A stretch of 64,000 nt of DNA from Acanthaster planci. Taxonomy: Eukaryota; Echinodermata; Asteroidea; Valvatida; Acanthasteridae. This document shows positions 12,501-27,500 of this stretch, in pieces (positions within the stretch are counted from its first letter, which is position 1; the number at the start of each line of letters is the position of its first letter). Location of the stretch: positions 185,594 through 249,593 of the forward strand of contig NW_019091448.1 of assembly GCF_001949145.1 (NCBI RefSeq), given 5' to 3'. Below the pieces are notes generated by a model. That model was not told the DNA's origin. It saw only the letters and a list, made by a program, of their open reading frames with translations, and made no database searches. The position numbers and the translations under genes are program-made.

Positions 12501-15500
12501 ATTCGTGCCGCTGTGAATTAAAACTTTTGCAAATGGCGTGTTCCCCGTGCGCGTCTGCGGCTCGATTATCAGAAATCAGGTAGACATCAAGACGAAGATA
12601 ATTGGGATTTGCCACGATGGAAAGAAATTCCTTTCAGAGATGATTCTTGTCGATGCCGAAAACCCGTCCATTAAATTTGATAACACTTCGGAGGAGTTTC
12701 CACTGACGCTAAACTTTGCGAAACATTACACGTACGTGGTGTAACTCTAGGGTGACTATATTTCAAAAGGGCACTGAAAGAGAACTGACTGTTGCTTGTA
12801 CATAGTCTGTGGTTTTATACACAAATGGGGAACGGACACCCAAGGGGCCTTCCGCCTGGGGTCACATGCCCACCCCCATTTACACCACTGATTATCCCGT
12901 TTTATTAATTAACGTCCGTTGAAAAATCTACACATAAAACCCCTGCTGTTCGAATAAAAAATATGCTTTCTTGCATTTTTCAGGCATGTGATGCCCGTTC
13001 CTACAACGAATCCGAACTCGAGGAATTGTATGAAAGTAAGTCCGTACTTTTCTCTTCACAGTGAAACAGTGCATTCTGTTTTTAAGGCGGTTGGGTAAGA
13101 TCTTTAAGCAATATCTTCTTTTTAACATTTTAACAGTGTGATTAAACATCAGTGCAGATTTCTGGTGTGGAATAGATTGCTTGCATAAAACTTTGAATGA
13201 AATATGGTTCTTAAATTGCCTGTTCAGTTTTTAAAACTGCATTTTGTTTTGATGAAAAAAATCATTTGTTTGAAAAAGATGCTCATTCCTTGTTTATTTA
13301 CATATTCATTCTGCCATTTAGATAATAAACTGTCACTTTCGATTTTTAAAAATGAAAGTTTACATTAAGGTACAAAAATTACATTCCTTTTTTTCAAATG
13401 TGCATTAAGAATCATTTTATTCTTATTTCTGATTCACTTTACAACAAAAATGTCTGCTGTTTGACACACGTCCAGTGCATGATTTCTTACGACGGTAGGC
13501 CCAAAAAAAGATTACTTGAAGAACATAATGCCCCAGAAACTAAAGAGAAAGAAATGTATATTTTATGAGAGGGTTTGTTTCCAATGTTTGCTATGCATAT
13601 GGGCACCCGGAAGAGTGCGGGGGCAGAGCAAGGGGTTACTTGCCACCTGGAAATATGGGGAAGTTAAAAAAAGTGAAAGAAACAACAAAGAAAGGTATAA
13701 AGGGGATGAAAGCCAACAATTTGATCAAAAACACCAGTTCCGCAATCAATGATTTGTTAATGAATGCATTGCTCCCCCCTGTAGTTTACTCATCTGTTAC
13801 AATATTTACCACATCATGGTCATTAATTCGAAGCTAAGTGCTTCGTTTCTTCATCCAGCCTAATGACACTGAGATATGAAAGATGCAAATGACTGCTAAA
13901 ATGGGGCAGCAAGAAATGGCAGACCCTTTCCCACCCCTTTCAACTGTGAAATCCACACTAAATTAATGTTGAAGTTGTTGTTACAATGCATTGTGTAGGA
14001 TTTGACCCTATTCTTCACTTCAGGTAGGCATCAAGAGGCACCCCCCAGACACTAATGAAATGGGTCTGACACCCCCCCTGACATTAATGAAATGTGAGGG
14101 GCCTGACACACACACACCGAGAAATTCCTAGATCTACCCCTGCTTTTGTCAGTTTCGTATGCCAGTATTGTAGCCTCCCAATAAGTAATATGGGTATACA
14201 TCCTCATGGACAGTGTCTACCATTTTAATGAAGCATGTATAATTTATCTGAAATGTGGCAAGATATGAATTCAAAATACAGGCCCTCTAGAGGGAAAGGC
14301 AGTACTGGAACAGTTGCGGAATCTCGGTCAGTAGGCCTATTAACTTTTGGTTGAGGCTTATTTTTCCGGCTTTTAGTTTGGTTCAGCTGATGAAAGAATT
14401 GAATTTGAAGTGTTTGGACTGCTCTGGGCCTAGGATGTTTCATTGACAGATTAAGCTATACTGTTTCTGGAATCCCCAAGCCAACCCCTTTTTGTTTTTG
14501 TTTGTATTTTTTTCTCTCTCTTTTTTCTTTATTACACTGATTATTAGGCTGATTGGATGACGTCATTGCCAGAACGCTGACATGTACCGTGTACATGTAC
14601 ACTGAGCACATCACAGTACATTCAGTAGATAATGATGATCCTATTCAGTTGATAATGACCTCAAAGCTTGTTAAAATTGAATGAAGAGATGTTTGTAAAT
14701 TGAGGCTTTTCTGTTTATGTCTGAATTGTTTTAATTTTAGAAAGAAATCATATGTTTTAAATATACTGGTTCTGATTTTTTAAGCTAGATGGCTATGCTT
14801 TATGTGAATGGATATGTTGTTAAATTTTTTCACCAATCATTATTTAAAACTTAATAGCAGTTAATTTGTCAAAATACTAACAGCCTATGACATGAATTTT
14901 ACACAGGAAAATGTTTTGTGCAACGTTCAACTCTTCTTATATATATGAAAGTCTTTGCTTCTGTCAATCCAATGAAAAGTGCACTGTGTTTAAACCATTA
15001 AAACACACTTGCTTGACAAATGATATGGTGCTATTTCCATGGCAAAATTTAAAGGACACGCTGTTCACTTTTCTTATTAGGGGCTCTGTTCAAATTGTGA
15101 ACCCCAAATTTGATCATTGAAAGTATTTGTGAATTATCACCGACCTACTGCGTGAGAACAACAAATCAGCAATAAAGAAAATAGACACAGCAAATTATCC
15201 AAATTTTGGGGAGCTTTTATGCTTAAAAGCTGTAACTTTGAGGTGTCTTTCAGAATTGACATCATAACTTTTCTCATAAATATGCAAATCCACATCAGCC
15301 AAAACACAATTGTGTGCATCGAGTGCCAACAAGATTGGAAAAGCTGAAATTAAAATGAGGTTAAACTAATGCGTGTAGAAGGCATTAAAGAACTACATTT
15401 TCTTAACATGGTCTGACCCAGAACTAGTGTTTTTTGTTTTGTGGGGTGAGAATGAAGAAATATGTTTATGTAACCTTTCATTACCTCTCTCAGGGCTGAG

Positions 15501-18500
15501 GCTGGATTTTCTCCATAATATTGGAAGAAAAGAAAGTGAAAAAGTCCCCCCAAAACCATTAAAAATGTGTCCCTGTGGACAAGGGGGGGGGAATGACCCT
15601 CTCAGGCTCCCCAGAATCCACTAATATTTAACTGCATTTTTGCAGTTTATACCATTCTTTGTATTTTTTTGTTTATATCTAGATGCTGGCAAGCTGTATC
15701 AGGAGAGCGAACATCACTGGGGAATGACTGATGGCTACAGTGACATGGTGGGCACGCCTGGCATGAAAGTCTGCTTTGCACAAGGTATCATTAGCAAAAA
15801 TGTTTGCGATCCTGCACACAGACCTACTGTTGGCTTAGCAACAATTCACTCATAGTATTTGTGTGGGTTTTCTTAGCTATACATAAAGAATGTCCACACA
15901 AGTTGTGTAACATAAAAAGTGCACGAATGCATGTTTTTATAAAGAAATATGATTTTGCCGTGAGGTCTACTGACAGTGGTAAAATGACATGGGAAATTTG
16001 TGATTGGAATTCTGAATATCAACATGTCATGAGCATTTGGTCTAGAGTAACTCACCCTATTGTAGCTTTGTGCTTAAGCTAATACATATGTCATTTCTCC
16101 ATGTCTTTGTGGTGGGGCCATGCATGTTTAGCATTGTTTTGTTTCCCCCATGGTCCTTAGGGCTGGACTATCATTGCAGGAGAATTTTCAAGGGCCTAAT
16201 AAGGCACAGGGCCTACTTCTGTAGCAGTGCCAGAAGGAGGGGCGTAAGCCCCCCCCCTATTGCCATTTTTTTTCAAATCGGAAGTGCCATCTTTCTTGAA
16301 AAGATACTACCACCTGTCTTTTGGACATATAAAAAAAAGTTGTTTAGGGGAAAAAAATCCATTTGCCACCTTCCATCGACCCCATACCTGGAGACACCTC
16401 TGAAGTGCTGAACAGATAAAACCAGCCCTGCAGTTCCTGCTTTTTAAAACCCTTTCATCTTTTTTGTCCTCTCTTTTCTTTGCTTTTTCTTGCATCTTTA
16501 CCTCGTCTAGGCCCAGAGCTTGATGCATTGGTGCTTGGAGGTGAATTCTCCAACACCACCTCCAATTCGACACTGGAACTGCAGCACAATGGGGATGCAG
16601 TGCAGTTACCAGATAGCCCTTTCACTTTGGCCCTGTGGTACAGCTTTCGACCGGTTGACTTCTTCACAACGATTAACGACACCATGGAGTGTGACCTTCT
16701 GCAGCTGGGCAACAGCAATAAAAAGGTCAAAGTAAGTAATTAAAGCTGCGTCCATCAGGTTTGGTTGGATCAAGGTGGCTAGTTATAGAATTGGCATATG
16801 CATCTGCCCGCTGCCACTTACTTGTTTTAACCGCCCTCAGCCTACATTCAATAACAGATCTTAATTCCAATTTCCAGTTCGTTGTAGTCAGAGATTGGAA
16901 AATAAAATTTTGGATAGAGTGGCACATGCACATAAGACAAAACAGGCTAAGTGCCAGTTTTCAAATTCCTTGTGCTTTTCCAACAACAAAAACACTTTCA
17001 GAAATGGGTTTTGTGGATACTGTCTTAAATAGCTTCTTGATTTGAATTTGAGTCTTTAGTCATATTTGCTTGAATCCAGAATTGCTGGTTCTGGAGTTCA
17101 GGTTCTTGGTCACCTTGTGCACTTCTGAGACTGATTCACTAGTGTACCATTGGCTTGACCATATTAAATGTCTTAATTGTATAGAGTATTTGAAATATCT
17201 GTATGAGATTTATGCTTTATAAAAGTACTAATTATTATTACTATTATTATAAATTATTAACTTGATTTGAGTTTTGAGATTCCTATCACAAGCATTAAAA
17301 GTTACTCGGCCGAAGTCAAGTCTTTACCCTTTTAGTTCCAAAGTGAGTTTTGTATCGGAGTTACTTTGCTGATGAGTCTCACCAAGGCTTCAGTCACACA
17401 CCGTCAGGTCAAGCCTTTACTTGTGTAGTTTCAACAAGAGTATCTCCAGTTCCTTTATTCTTATGGAATTAAATTTGTATTTCGCTCATGCCATACAATG
17501 TTTACAAGCGCATTACTTTAAATTTTGCACACTTAATTAAGAAAGACATAAAAATCTCCAAGAAATTGCAGAAAAAGGAACCAAAAAGGTATTGCACAGC
17601 TACCCAAAATGAAAAATAACACAAACCAACATCGACAGTTAAAACTACAAAATAATTAAGATGACAATGGCACATAAGACAATTACAACCACCACCTATA
17701 ATGTACCCAGTTAATAAAATGTCTGTTTAAACAGACAAGTTTTAACATTGATTTAAAAGTGTTGGTATGAGTCTTGGTACAAATCCTTGTGTCTTTGTTT
17801 CCAAGAGCTTGAGGAATCACTGAAGTCATGATTTTGAACCCTTGGCCATTGTTTTAGTATTACATTCACAAAATAATTAACTTGCCTCATTAAAAATGAC
17901 AAATGTGTGTTCACAAGTTCATTTTTTAAAGTTCTGTTTTGTGCTCTAAGGAATATCAGCTGCAGTCGCAAATCTGAAACGGAGCATATCTGTTGTGCAC
18001 CTTCTACTTTTTTTATGGGGGGTCTTTTTCTTTTTTCCCCTTCATTTTTAAACTGGTTATTTCTAATGACAGAATTCATAATGATATATGTCCTGCTTGT
18101 ACATGTATAATATATTATGGTCAGGTTCGTCTTCATTTTGGATGTCCTGCCCCTCCTTTGTAATTCTTAGGAAAGCCCCTCCCCTTTTTGTGAATGTTCA
18201 TTGATTCACCTCAGATGAATCGGCACCATTGCTAAATCCAAATTGGAATCATAACAAATGCAAATATAGTGAATGTGCGACCCAGTAGCATAGTTGAGAT
18301 GGTGCTGCACCCATTACAGTGAGATTTTACAAACCAAATCAGGATACCGGTAAAACAAATCAGGACAGTGAAAATGGCTCATCATCAACGGGATGCAGAT
18401 TCTCTTTTTGCAGCAGGCAAACAATAGACAAACCGATGAGGCAAAATCTGGATGGTGAAAATGGGTTAAACCAAAAGGATAAAAGGCTCTCATGCAATGG

Positions 18501-21500
18501 CAAAACACAACACTGGCTACACACTACCCCAAACTGTAGACTGCAAATTGCTGAAAACAGTAACGTGAAGTTATTATTTATGAAATGCTCCCTTTAAACT
18601 AAAGAGAAATGTTTACCTCCTATTCGACCAAAGACCTTGTTTGTATACCCCACCATATTGTACTTTTTTGACACCTGTTGCATTGAGTAATGATTTGGAT
18701 CACAGTGGGGTTGGTTTTATTTTGTTTTTCATCAGATTTCATATAGTGGTCCTAAAGAGTACAATTTAAAGTACCAGTACCAATCAACCGATTGTGCGCA
18801 TGTGATTGATGATGATGTTGATCGACCATACTGGGAGTTTGAGGTCAATGATACAACTGATGGAGACATCAAGAAGCAAGGCTGGCAGTGGAATCACATT
18901 GCCCTGGTGGTTGAAGGTAGAGACCGTGTGTTCAGTTGCTTTTCTTTTTCTTTTCTTGTTGAGTAAAAGAGAGAGAAAAAGAAAATACCTGCTGATGCTA
19001 AACAGTGACGTTAATTTGTGGCAAGAAGTGAGGGGTGGGCCGTGGAGGGTAACACATACCCCTGGGGTTTACTCCAGTCGATGTCAAGTTGAATGTTCCA
19101 GAAAAAAAGTCAAACTCAGTATGTCAGAGAAAAGATTTGCCAGGGTTTTTTTTGTGATATCAGAATTTTTGCATGAGGATTTGTCCTGATTCAGCAGTTT
19201 TCAAGCAATCGCCATTTAAGTTTTTACACATGAAAGTCAATATAGAACACAAGAACTGGGTATTTTGAAGGTGCCTTTAAGTAAACACAAAAAGTATGTA
19301 TCATGTCGGACCCTGCTCTGCTTGGGCCCTCAAAACCTCCAGTGATTATTTCATGGATATTTCATTTTCCTCCAGTCTCACCCCCGGTATGTAGAAAGGA
19401 AAACCAGAGTGTTGAACAGTTGGAAACTATTGGCCCTTTTTACCCCTCATTGCCTATATGGAACAGACTGATTTTCAGGTCATGTGGTGACATGTGTAGA
19501 TAGGGAAATTAATTATGCACAAAATATACTGACCCGAAGATTGTGGCGAACTATGAAGATGTTTGTTTTCCTTGCTCTTTTATGATTCAAAATTACATCC
19601 AGTGGCATATTGGTGAATTTTTTTTTGGGGGGGGGAAGGAGGGGAAAGCACCATTTTTTTGGGGGGGGGTGAGGTAAGCAAGGCTGTAATAATGAACTGC
19701 AACTTATGTCCCTTTCAGGATTTCAAAGTGGGGGACACTTGGGGCATGTACACCTGTAACTCCATTGGGAGCAAGGACCCCCCTCCCCTGTTACGCTAAT
19801 TATCCTGTCAATTTTTCTCATATTCCTGAAGTTTTATGTGAATAGACATCTCTGCCCTCCTTTTAATTGGGCTGACAATTTGCAGAATGCATAATTGGTA
19901 CCATTTCCCTCATTAAATCTGCACTTGTCCATTAATTTTCACATTATCCAAACTCACTTTTGCATCCATACATGTGCATGTACATGTGTACATGTTAAAG
20001 GGAGTGTGTGATTGTTTCATGCATTTCACCATGTCCAAAAGTTATCAGCATATGCACTTGTGGAAGCTTGGTTAAGCTAGCAGCTGGTACACTCTACTGA
20101 CAAGTGTTTGAGCCAGCCACAGCCTGTTAAGTTGGACATGGCTGTATCAAGACTCCATATGTTAAATGCAAATTCATTTGTCCATACAATCACTAAACTT
20201 TTCTGGTCGTTCACAAATTGACCTATCACTGTTTGCGAGTTAGCCATGTGCCTTAGACAACATTATGGATTTTGTTCCTTGTCTCAGATTTTGCACTTCC
20301 CATGCCACATCAATTTGTGTATCATGTACGTAATTGGACAATATTTCACAAACTTTGTTGATGCAATTTTACCAAGATCAAACAGAGAGGAGCAGCTGCA
20401 TCCGCATGTTGGAAATATCCAAGCTCGCTCACAAATGATAACATCTGTCTTTTTTTGTTAGAAACTACTGCAAATGAACTGACAGCTTATTACAATGGTT
20501 TCCGCATCAACCAAACACTTGAGAGAGATAGCAGCAGTGGCAGTAGCAGTTCATCCAGCAAACTGTTGCTGAATGTCCCTGTGGATGGCAAGCCCCCTTG
20601 TACCATGGTTGGGTTTGATGAGGTAACCGTGTGGCGGAGCGCGCTTACGGCTGAGGACATCCTAGCCCTGAGGGTCCATGTCGGCCGGAACCGGAGCCTA
20701 GACGAACCAGAGCCGACCACCCTCGCTGATACCACCCTTGCCGATACCACCCTCGCCGATACCACCCCTGAGTCTGGTGACACCACGGCGGGAGACACTA
20801 CCGCTGGGGACACCACCGTGGGGGACACCACTCCCACCATGGATGGAGAATCGACAGTCACATCAAGCCCACTTGAAAGCACCCAGAAAAGTACAACTGG
20901 AGAAATGTCTTCATCTACCACACCCACTGATCAAACTACAGGTACATTCTGTAGCAAAGCCCTAGTTTATTCATTACTCACATATAACAAGAATAAGAGT
21001 CCAGTTTTTGTGTACACACTCCACAGACCCATTTTACTTATCTGTCAATTGTTTTACATCACTATCAACTTATCCTCCCCGAATTTGGTTCTCTTCAACA
21101 GCTCTTCTGTACTATTCCTTCTATGCACCAATAGCATTTGTTTGGAACATTGTTGGTACAATGTGTTTACAGATTCCCTTCAAAACTTATCTTGACAAAT
21201 GTAAATATTAGGTGGCATGGTTAAATCTACGGGGCCAACAGTTACCCAGCAAAGGTCAAGCCCAACAGCAGCAAATGAGGCAACTACCCAGTCAGGCACA
21301 GAAAATGCAATCGATGATATTACTGAGGTAAGCCTTATTTTGTGCGCATCGTGAACTTAGCTACATAAGCTTTGATGTATGAATCACTTGTGGATGTCGT
21401 TCTTTTGAATTGATTGAAAAGCTGAACTTTAAGAAAGGTAAGATAGATATCAGCCCCCATTTTACATACAGATGCTGCCTGTTTAGAGCTATTGAAACAA

Positions 21501-24500
21501 TATTTGCACTCCAATAGCAGGCCATGTACACAGTGATCAAGTTTCAAATTTAACAGAACGGTCCACCTCCAAACACTTTTCAAATGCATCTCCCCCTCCC
21601 ATGAATATAGCTAGTTCATGTTTACGTATCTTCTGGCATGGATTGGTGTAACAAGCCTTCCTGCGTCCTGGACTAATGAAAACAGAATACATCTCCAAGC
21701 TCCTTTGGATGGAGGGAAAACTCCAAGGCACTCTGAAAGGTTGCAAAAAACATAGGAACTCAAGAATTAGACCTATTAAGAAGTTCAACCCGTACATTAG
21801 CTTTTGCATCCGTATAATAACATTCCTTCCCTCCAGACTGTTTGCTGGAGAGATGCCAAACATTCAACATGGTGATGAGCATGCATATGATTTTAATTAT
21901 CACAAAGTGCTCTTCGTAGGAGTACCTCTTCACCTGCAAAGAAACTAGGATGCCCACAGCACATACATTTTAGTTGTATATTTAGCAGATATTTTGTTTC
22001 ACATGCTCATGCTCAAATCTGTGATTGAAGTCTGTCCCCACCAATGGGGCATTGTACAAACATGCCCTCTCAGGGAGGGAATTTTGTCTCTCTGTGTAAT
22101 TGGTCAAATGAAAATTTTCCTTGTCCTGTGATCAACTGTATGCAGAATCGATCCACAAAATTCTGGTTCAGCCCAGAACCCACAAAGAACCTACATGAGT
22201 TTACAGATTTTCAGGTTCAAATTATTTAGGCATACACTCCATGCTCTATTCAATGTGTCTCCCCCCCCCAAAAAAAGATGGAAGTAAAACTGTCCATTTT
22301 AAACATAAAGTATCAGCTGGCAGTATTCATGTGGTTATTAGAGGACACTCTTAACTTGATAACAATCCAGAGATACCGATATGCCTCTGTAAACATACCT
22401 CATCAAAATTGAGTCTGTGCCACTGGTCTCAGTGATTACTGGGCTTATAAAACTGAAACAACCAGATGTCAATTTCTCTTTTGCAATTTGATATCAAGTG
22501 AGGCGCTGACAGCAATATTCACTAAAACATACCCTTTTGTTCATGCAGTCGTTGCCCACCTAAGTGGAATTTGTAGTGTGTTTAATTGGGTTTTACCTAA
22601 TCAGATAAGCAATTAATATGACAGCAAAGTTATTTCAAACGAGGCTGGCCGGCTAACCGGCTAGCTGTCTTTGGTTAATTTCTGAGTATAATCACTACTG
22701 ATCTTTGTTTCTCTTTAATCACACACAGATTATATCAAGCGCCAGCCCACAGGTCAAAGCTAATAAGTTAAATGAGGTTGAACAAATTGTTGGTAATGCA
22801 TCTGTGAATGACATTCACAAAATATCTGACAATTTGGTCAAGCTTTTGGACAAGGCCTCACAAACCCCACCTGCAACTGTAAACAGCAGCAGTAAAGATA
22901 TTGCTGAGTTACGCAACTACAGAAAGGTAAGACAAACAAAACAAACAAAAAACAACAAGGTGAGTCCTTCAGAGGAACCCAGTCATAGATGTTAATGCTT
23001 TACTTACCCCACCATGAAGGATAAATCAGCGACGTTATTGAATCTTAAATCCAGCATTTGAAATATTGAATCTTGTATTTACAGAGTTAATGAGCCAGAG
23101 ACTGGTATTCAGATAGGCAGAGTCATTTGAGAACAAAGTTAGAGCATAGCTATACTGATCAGAGGGTAGACTTCATCCATCCATATGTGCAAGGGCAGAT
23201 CCGGGGGGCTAACGGGCCATGAACCCCTCCCCCCTCCAAAAAAAGGAAGCCATTTTTTTGGTAAAACAATGAGAAAGATGGGATTTTTGGTTTTTTATTA
23301 TCTTTTTGTCCCAAAGTATGTAAAAAGCCCCACAAGTAATGTACCCTCATGTCCCAGAAAGGCCATAAAAGGATATTTTAGAAAAATTTCACTGTTTTTT
23401 GCAAATAAATAACAAGTTTGACATCCAAAAAAATACAGTTCAGAATCCATGCTAGGGCCTGCACTATTTGAAAATGAAATGATTCAACAAGATAAGTACT
23501 AGTTCAAGTTACTAGTTAAGCGGGGGCAGTGACCCCTCACTTATTTGATGGGGGAGGGCATGTCTCCCCCTTTTGGCATGTCTATAATAAGATGGAGCTT
23601 AATGGATCAACCTGTTAATAGCTGATACCTCACAACTGGCCCCCCACATTGAAAATTATTGTGTCACCATATATCCTTTACCATTAAAAACAACTCTCAA
23701 CTGGTATTTAAAACGCAGAAATGTTCAGGTTTCTCCTCCTTTTTGGGTGTCTCCCACCCCCACGTTTTTCCTCAATTGCTGGATCTGTCACTGTTATCTA
23801 ATGGTCACCAAAATGAAAGTAGTATGGTGGGTTTTCACAAGAGCTGTAGCCGGCATGCAGTCAACTTCTTATTGGACGTTGATTTTTGTGCTTTCTTCAT
23901 AGGCATTTGTGAATCTGTTTTCATCAATACTGGAGCAATGGGAGGAGGTTGAGGTTGAGGTATGGTAGATGCTTTATTCTTCTGTTTCAAAGACAGAAAG
24001 TCACCTGATTCCCCAAACTCCAGCCGCCAAAAATTGAGTGCCAGTTGCCAGACCCGCCTTTTCACTTGATAACTCTTTTTTATTTTCTGAGCACTGCAGT
24101 GCTTGACACTTTTGGAATCATTTGTTGTGAAATCAGAATTGAATAAGCATTGTTCAGGGGCATCTGTTCCATTCTGTTTCACTTTTAGGAGTCTATCCAC
24201 GTGGTTGGCAATGGTCTAGTGCACGTTATGGACGAGTTTCTGACCAATTACGTTGAAGACCCAACCGTGAATGAGACTGAGTCTATTAATAGCAATGGAG
24301 TTGGTAAGATTTCTGTTTTCAGGTGCAGGTGTTATGCAAAGGTAATGGAAAAATGTGTCCAGTGAGATATCAGTATTGCATATTTTTTATTTTGAATGTA
24401 TGTAAGCACAATGCCTCAAACAGACAATTTTATGATTACTTCATGTTTAGCATTGGTAGTCATAATCAAGTATTTCTCCAGGAGGCTCACAGCACACAGG

Positions 24501-27500
24501 TATAGCTAATGCAGGGTGGATTTGTTATTGCATAGCATTGAGGAAGAGGGTAAGGAGTCACTCTCTCCTCAAAGTTTCTTAAAGCAAAGGTACCTCAACA
24601 TTTTTTGTCCTTTCTGATTGCGTACTGTCTGGAGTGGGCCCCCAGTTAAAGTGCATCTACAAGCAACCCAATGAGGGGTATGCATCCATTTGCCTTTGTT
24701 TAGCTGGGAATTCTTGGAAAACTTTCATATTCGTAAAACTACTTTTCCTCAGGGAAAATGTTCAAGCTTAGGAAAAAAGGCATGTCGTTGTTTTGAAGGG
24801 AATCAATCCATGATAAAATGCTAAAAATGTGTAAAAGTTGCTAATTACCTGTTAAGGATACAGTCATTGATTTCATGATCTTTTCTTTTCTTTCTTCTTT
24901 TTTGTGGAAAGTTTGGCTTATTTTCTCTGATGTCCATCTTTACTTCAGATGTACAGCTAGCTCCAGCAAATGGCTCTACTGTTAAACTGGAAGGCAACAC
25001 TAATGTTAGCATCCCCGTGGATGCTTTTGACTTTGGTGAGAACCATCAGTGCTTTCACTTCAGAAAATATGTTCCAAAAATTTCCTAAATCATTCAGTCA
25101 CTCTTTTCCGTATTGAAAAGTTTGCATGCATCTGAGATGCCGTATTCAAACAAGTGCATGTTTGTTTCGTATCCTTTATTGTTTTACTTTTGGATCGACT
25201 TTGCAAAAGTGTTGTTAATCTGCAGTGCAGATATTTGCCATGAGATCTAAAGTTTTCCTTTGTGTTTGATAATTTTTGCACTAAGTGTGAATTGGCATTC
25301 ATGCTTTAGTGGAAATTTCATCATGAATGCCTAAATGACCGATTACGAGTGGTTCAAAGCTCATGGAACTAACAACTCGCTCCAACACTCGTATGGTGTC
25401 ATAGGAAATTTGCAGCGTGGACTCCTAGTTTATGGACTCAAATCCTCATGCAAGGCAATCACTGATTTCGTTATAATCAACTAGTGGGTACAATTTCGTA
25501 AAGTCCACTTTTCACCCTTAATCAGCACTAAGTATGTCCCACATTCTGCAATACAACTCTGCTCATCACTTTCCATGTGAAAGAGATTTGGTACCGGTGC
25601 ATGCAAGACACATACCATAATTGTGGGTGACGAATGTTTTACAAGAAAACACTGTAAAATTGATAAAAAAGGACTGTTGGAAAATATCATTTTTCAACTT
25701 TGAATTGACTTTTCTCTTCCAAAATAATAAACGTGTAAGAAAAACCCTTAAAAATCCTGATAAATGTCCTGACTCCACTTTTTTGATCACTTACAGCAGT
25801 TACCTCCACTGATGCCATTTTTTTCACTTTATTGCAGAAACTAAGGGAGTCAAGGTTTTGATTTGTGTCTTGAAGAAAGGAATGCAGAATTTGCTGGAAC
25901 CCAAAGGAGGCCAACAGCCTGTGGACATAAAAGAGTAAGTAAAAGTGGTGAAGGAAAGCGCTGGTACATGCAACCCCCTCCCCTAGAAATGAGTTATAAT
26001 CTGAAGTTTACACCCAACTTCATTCTGACTACCTGGTGTCGGGTAGATCCAGGGGGGGCACATGCACTGCTTTTCTTTACCTCGAAATAATAAATACACA
26101 AAAGTACTACCTGAAATTGCACTAAGTTTCCTGGGGCCCTTTGACCCAGGACCCCATGCAGTAAGGACTTTGTGCTACGCACTCATGCCAACATGCCAGA
26201 TGAGTCACTGTGCAGAACAATTGGAATCATTCTTTTCTTTATCATGCTTTCTCTCTCCAGTGAATACAACGAAAAACCAACATGGAACATCTCCGGTCCC
26301 ATCCTTGTAATGCGGGTCTCCGGTCGAACAGGCTCTGTGACGCTGCAAAAACCAATCTCATTTGAAGTGGAAGTGAATCCGGTAGGTCTGTGATTTACAT
26401 CACTGCTGACACTAACGTTCTATTCTAAATAATACTTTAAGTTGTTAGTACAAATGATAATTTGTAATGACTTTCTCAATTCAGTCCACTTTAGAGAATA
26501 CTGGCATATAAATTAATCTCATCTGATCTATTTAGGGGAGAATTCCTTTTTTAACTAGCAGTAACTCGAGGTTGACCCCGAGGTAACTCGGGGTTTTTCA
26601 TGGTACCACCAGGGGTTCTCTACAATGAGCTCATTATCTCTGGGTCAATGCACACCAAGCACTATGGTCATTAAAACCTGGCTGCTTCATCTTGCTGCAA
26701 ACGCATGCAATAGGAACGCTTGATTGCGCCTTAATCTTCTTGCTAATCTGCAACGTCCACGGCTTTTTTGGGGGGAGAAAAGCTTGAAATTCTCACAAGT
26801 CATGAATGATGAAACTTTTGAGTTGACAAGGTATACCATTACTCCTCTAATCCCCTTGTAATACTGCAAATTAAAGCAGCCTATTGTTTGCCATGCTTGC
26901 CCCAGCTCTTTTATTACCACAGGTGGATTGAAGCCAGAGATGCAGTTTCATTTTATTTATTTCATTTCTCGGGAAGAACAAGTTACAAGAAACAAATACA
27001 AACACAATAAGACAAGAAGATAATAATTACAAAGAATATTTCAATCAGCCCCTGAAGGATTGCCCAAAAGAAATAATTTCTGTTATAGAGGCTCTCCAAA
27101 CTAATTGAAATAAATACAAAACATATACTACACTTATGATAAATAATTATTCTCTGATAAAAGGAATTAAGAATGAAGAATAAAATAAAATAGAGAATAA
27201 AATTTAAAAAAATAAAATAAATTATCCGTCTGTAAAGAAGAAGGAGAGAGAGGGGGGAATAGAACATTATGTTATGATTAGAAAGCTTGTGAGATGGGTT
27301 CTTGGTTAAACAAGTGGTCACGTAAAGAGCAAAGAAATTCTTTTGGGGACGGTTGAAGGCACATATTCTGGAGGCTAGAAGGGAGAGTGTTGAAAAACCT
27401 GGGAAAAGAGACAAACAGTGAGTATTTAAGGCAGTTGGTCCGACTGTATTGGTGAATGAAGAGTAATACATCAGTTCTCCTAGTATTTGGTTGAGGAAGT

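Larger units (their letters stand above)
6504..12983. other. Intron 1 of the receptor gene
   Basis: A 6.5-kb intron with no recognised coding sequence. It contains a mariner-like MITE (9107-9386), two copies of a direct repeat (10245 and 11130), a long palindrome (10441-10595), a dispersed repeat shared with 58 kb (10652-11084) and a second shared block (11308-11460). Open frames at 7635-7976 (minus) and 12538-12744 (plus, non-ATG start) look protein-like but match nothing known to me. Confidence 0.7.
13036..26260. other. Introns 2-12 of the receptor gene
   Basis: The introns between the listed exons are AT-rich with poly-C/poly-G tracts (for example 16245, 19627, 19663, 22261, 23228), which look like low-complexity ends of a dispersed repeat. 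One repeat copy lies at 22256-22374. No further coding sequence was recognised. Confidence 0.7.

Noticed and set aside
12217-12744. Frames on both strands in intron 1 (132 codons minus, 68 codons plus) considered as a nested gene.
   Set aside because: The plus frame has no ATG, neither frame matches a known family, and the two overlap.
20490-20927. 145-codon minus-strand frame opposite exon 6.
   Set aside because: It is the reverse reading of the Thr-repeat stalk, giving VVSPAVVS repeats. The plus-strand exon is well supported.
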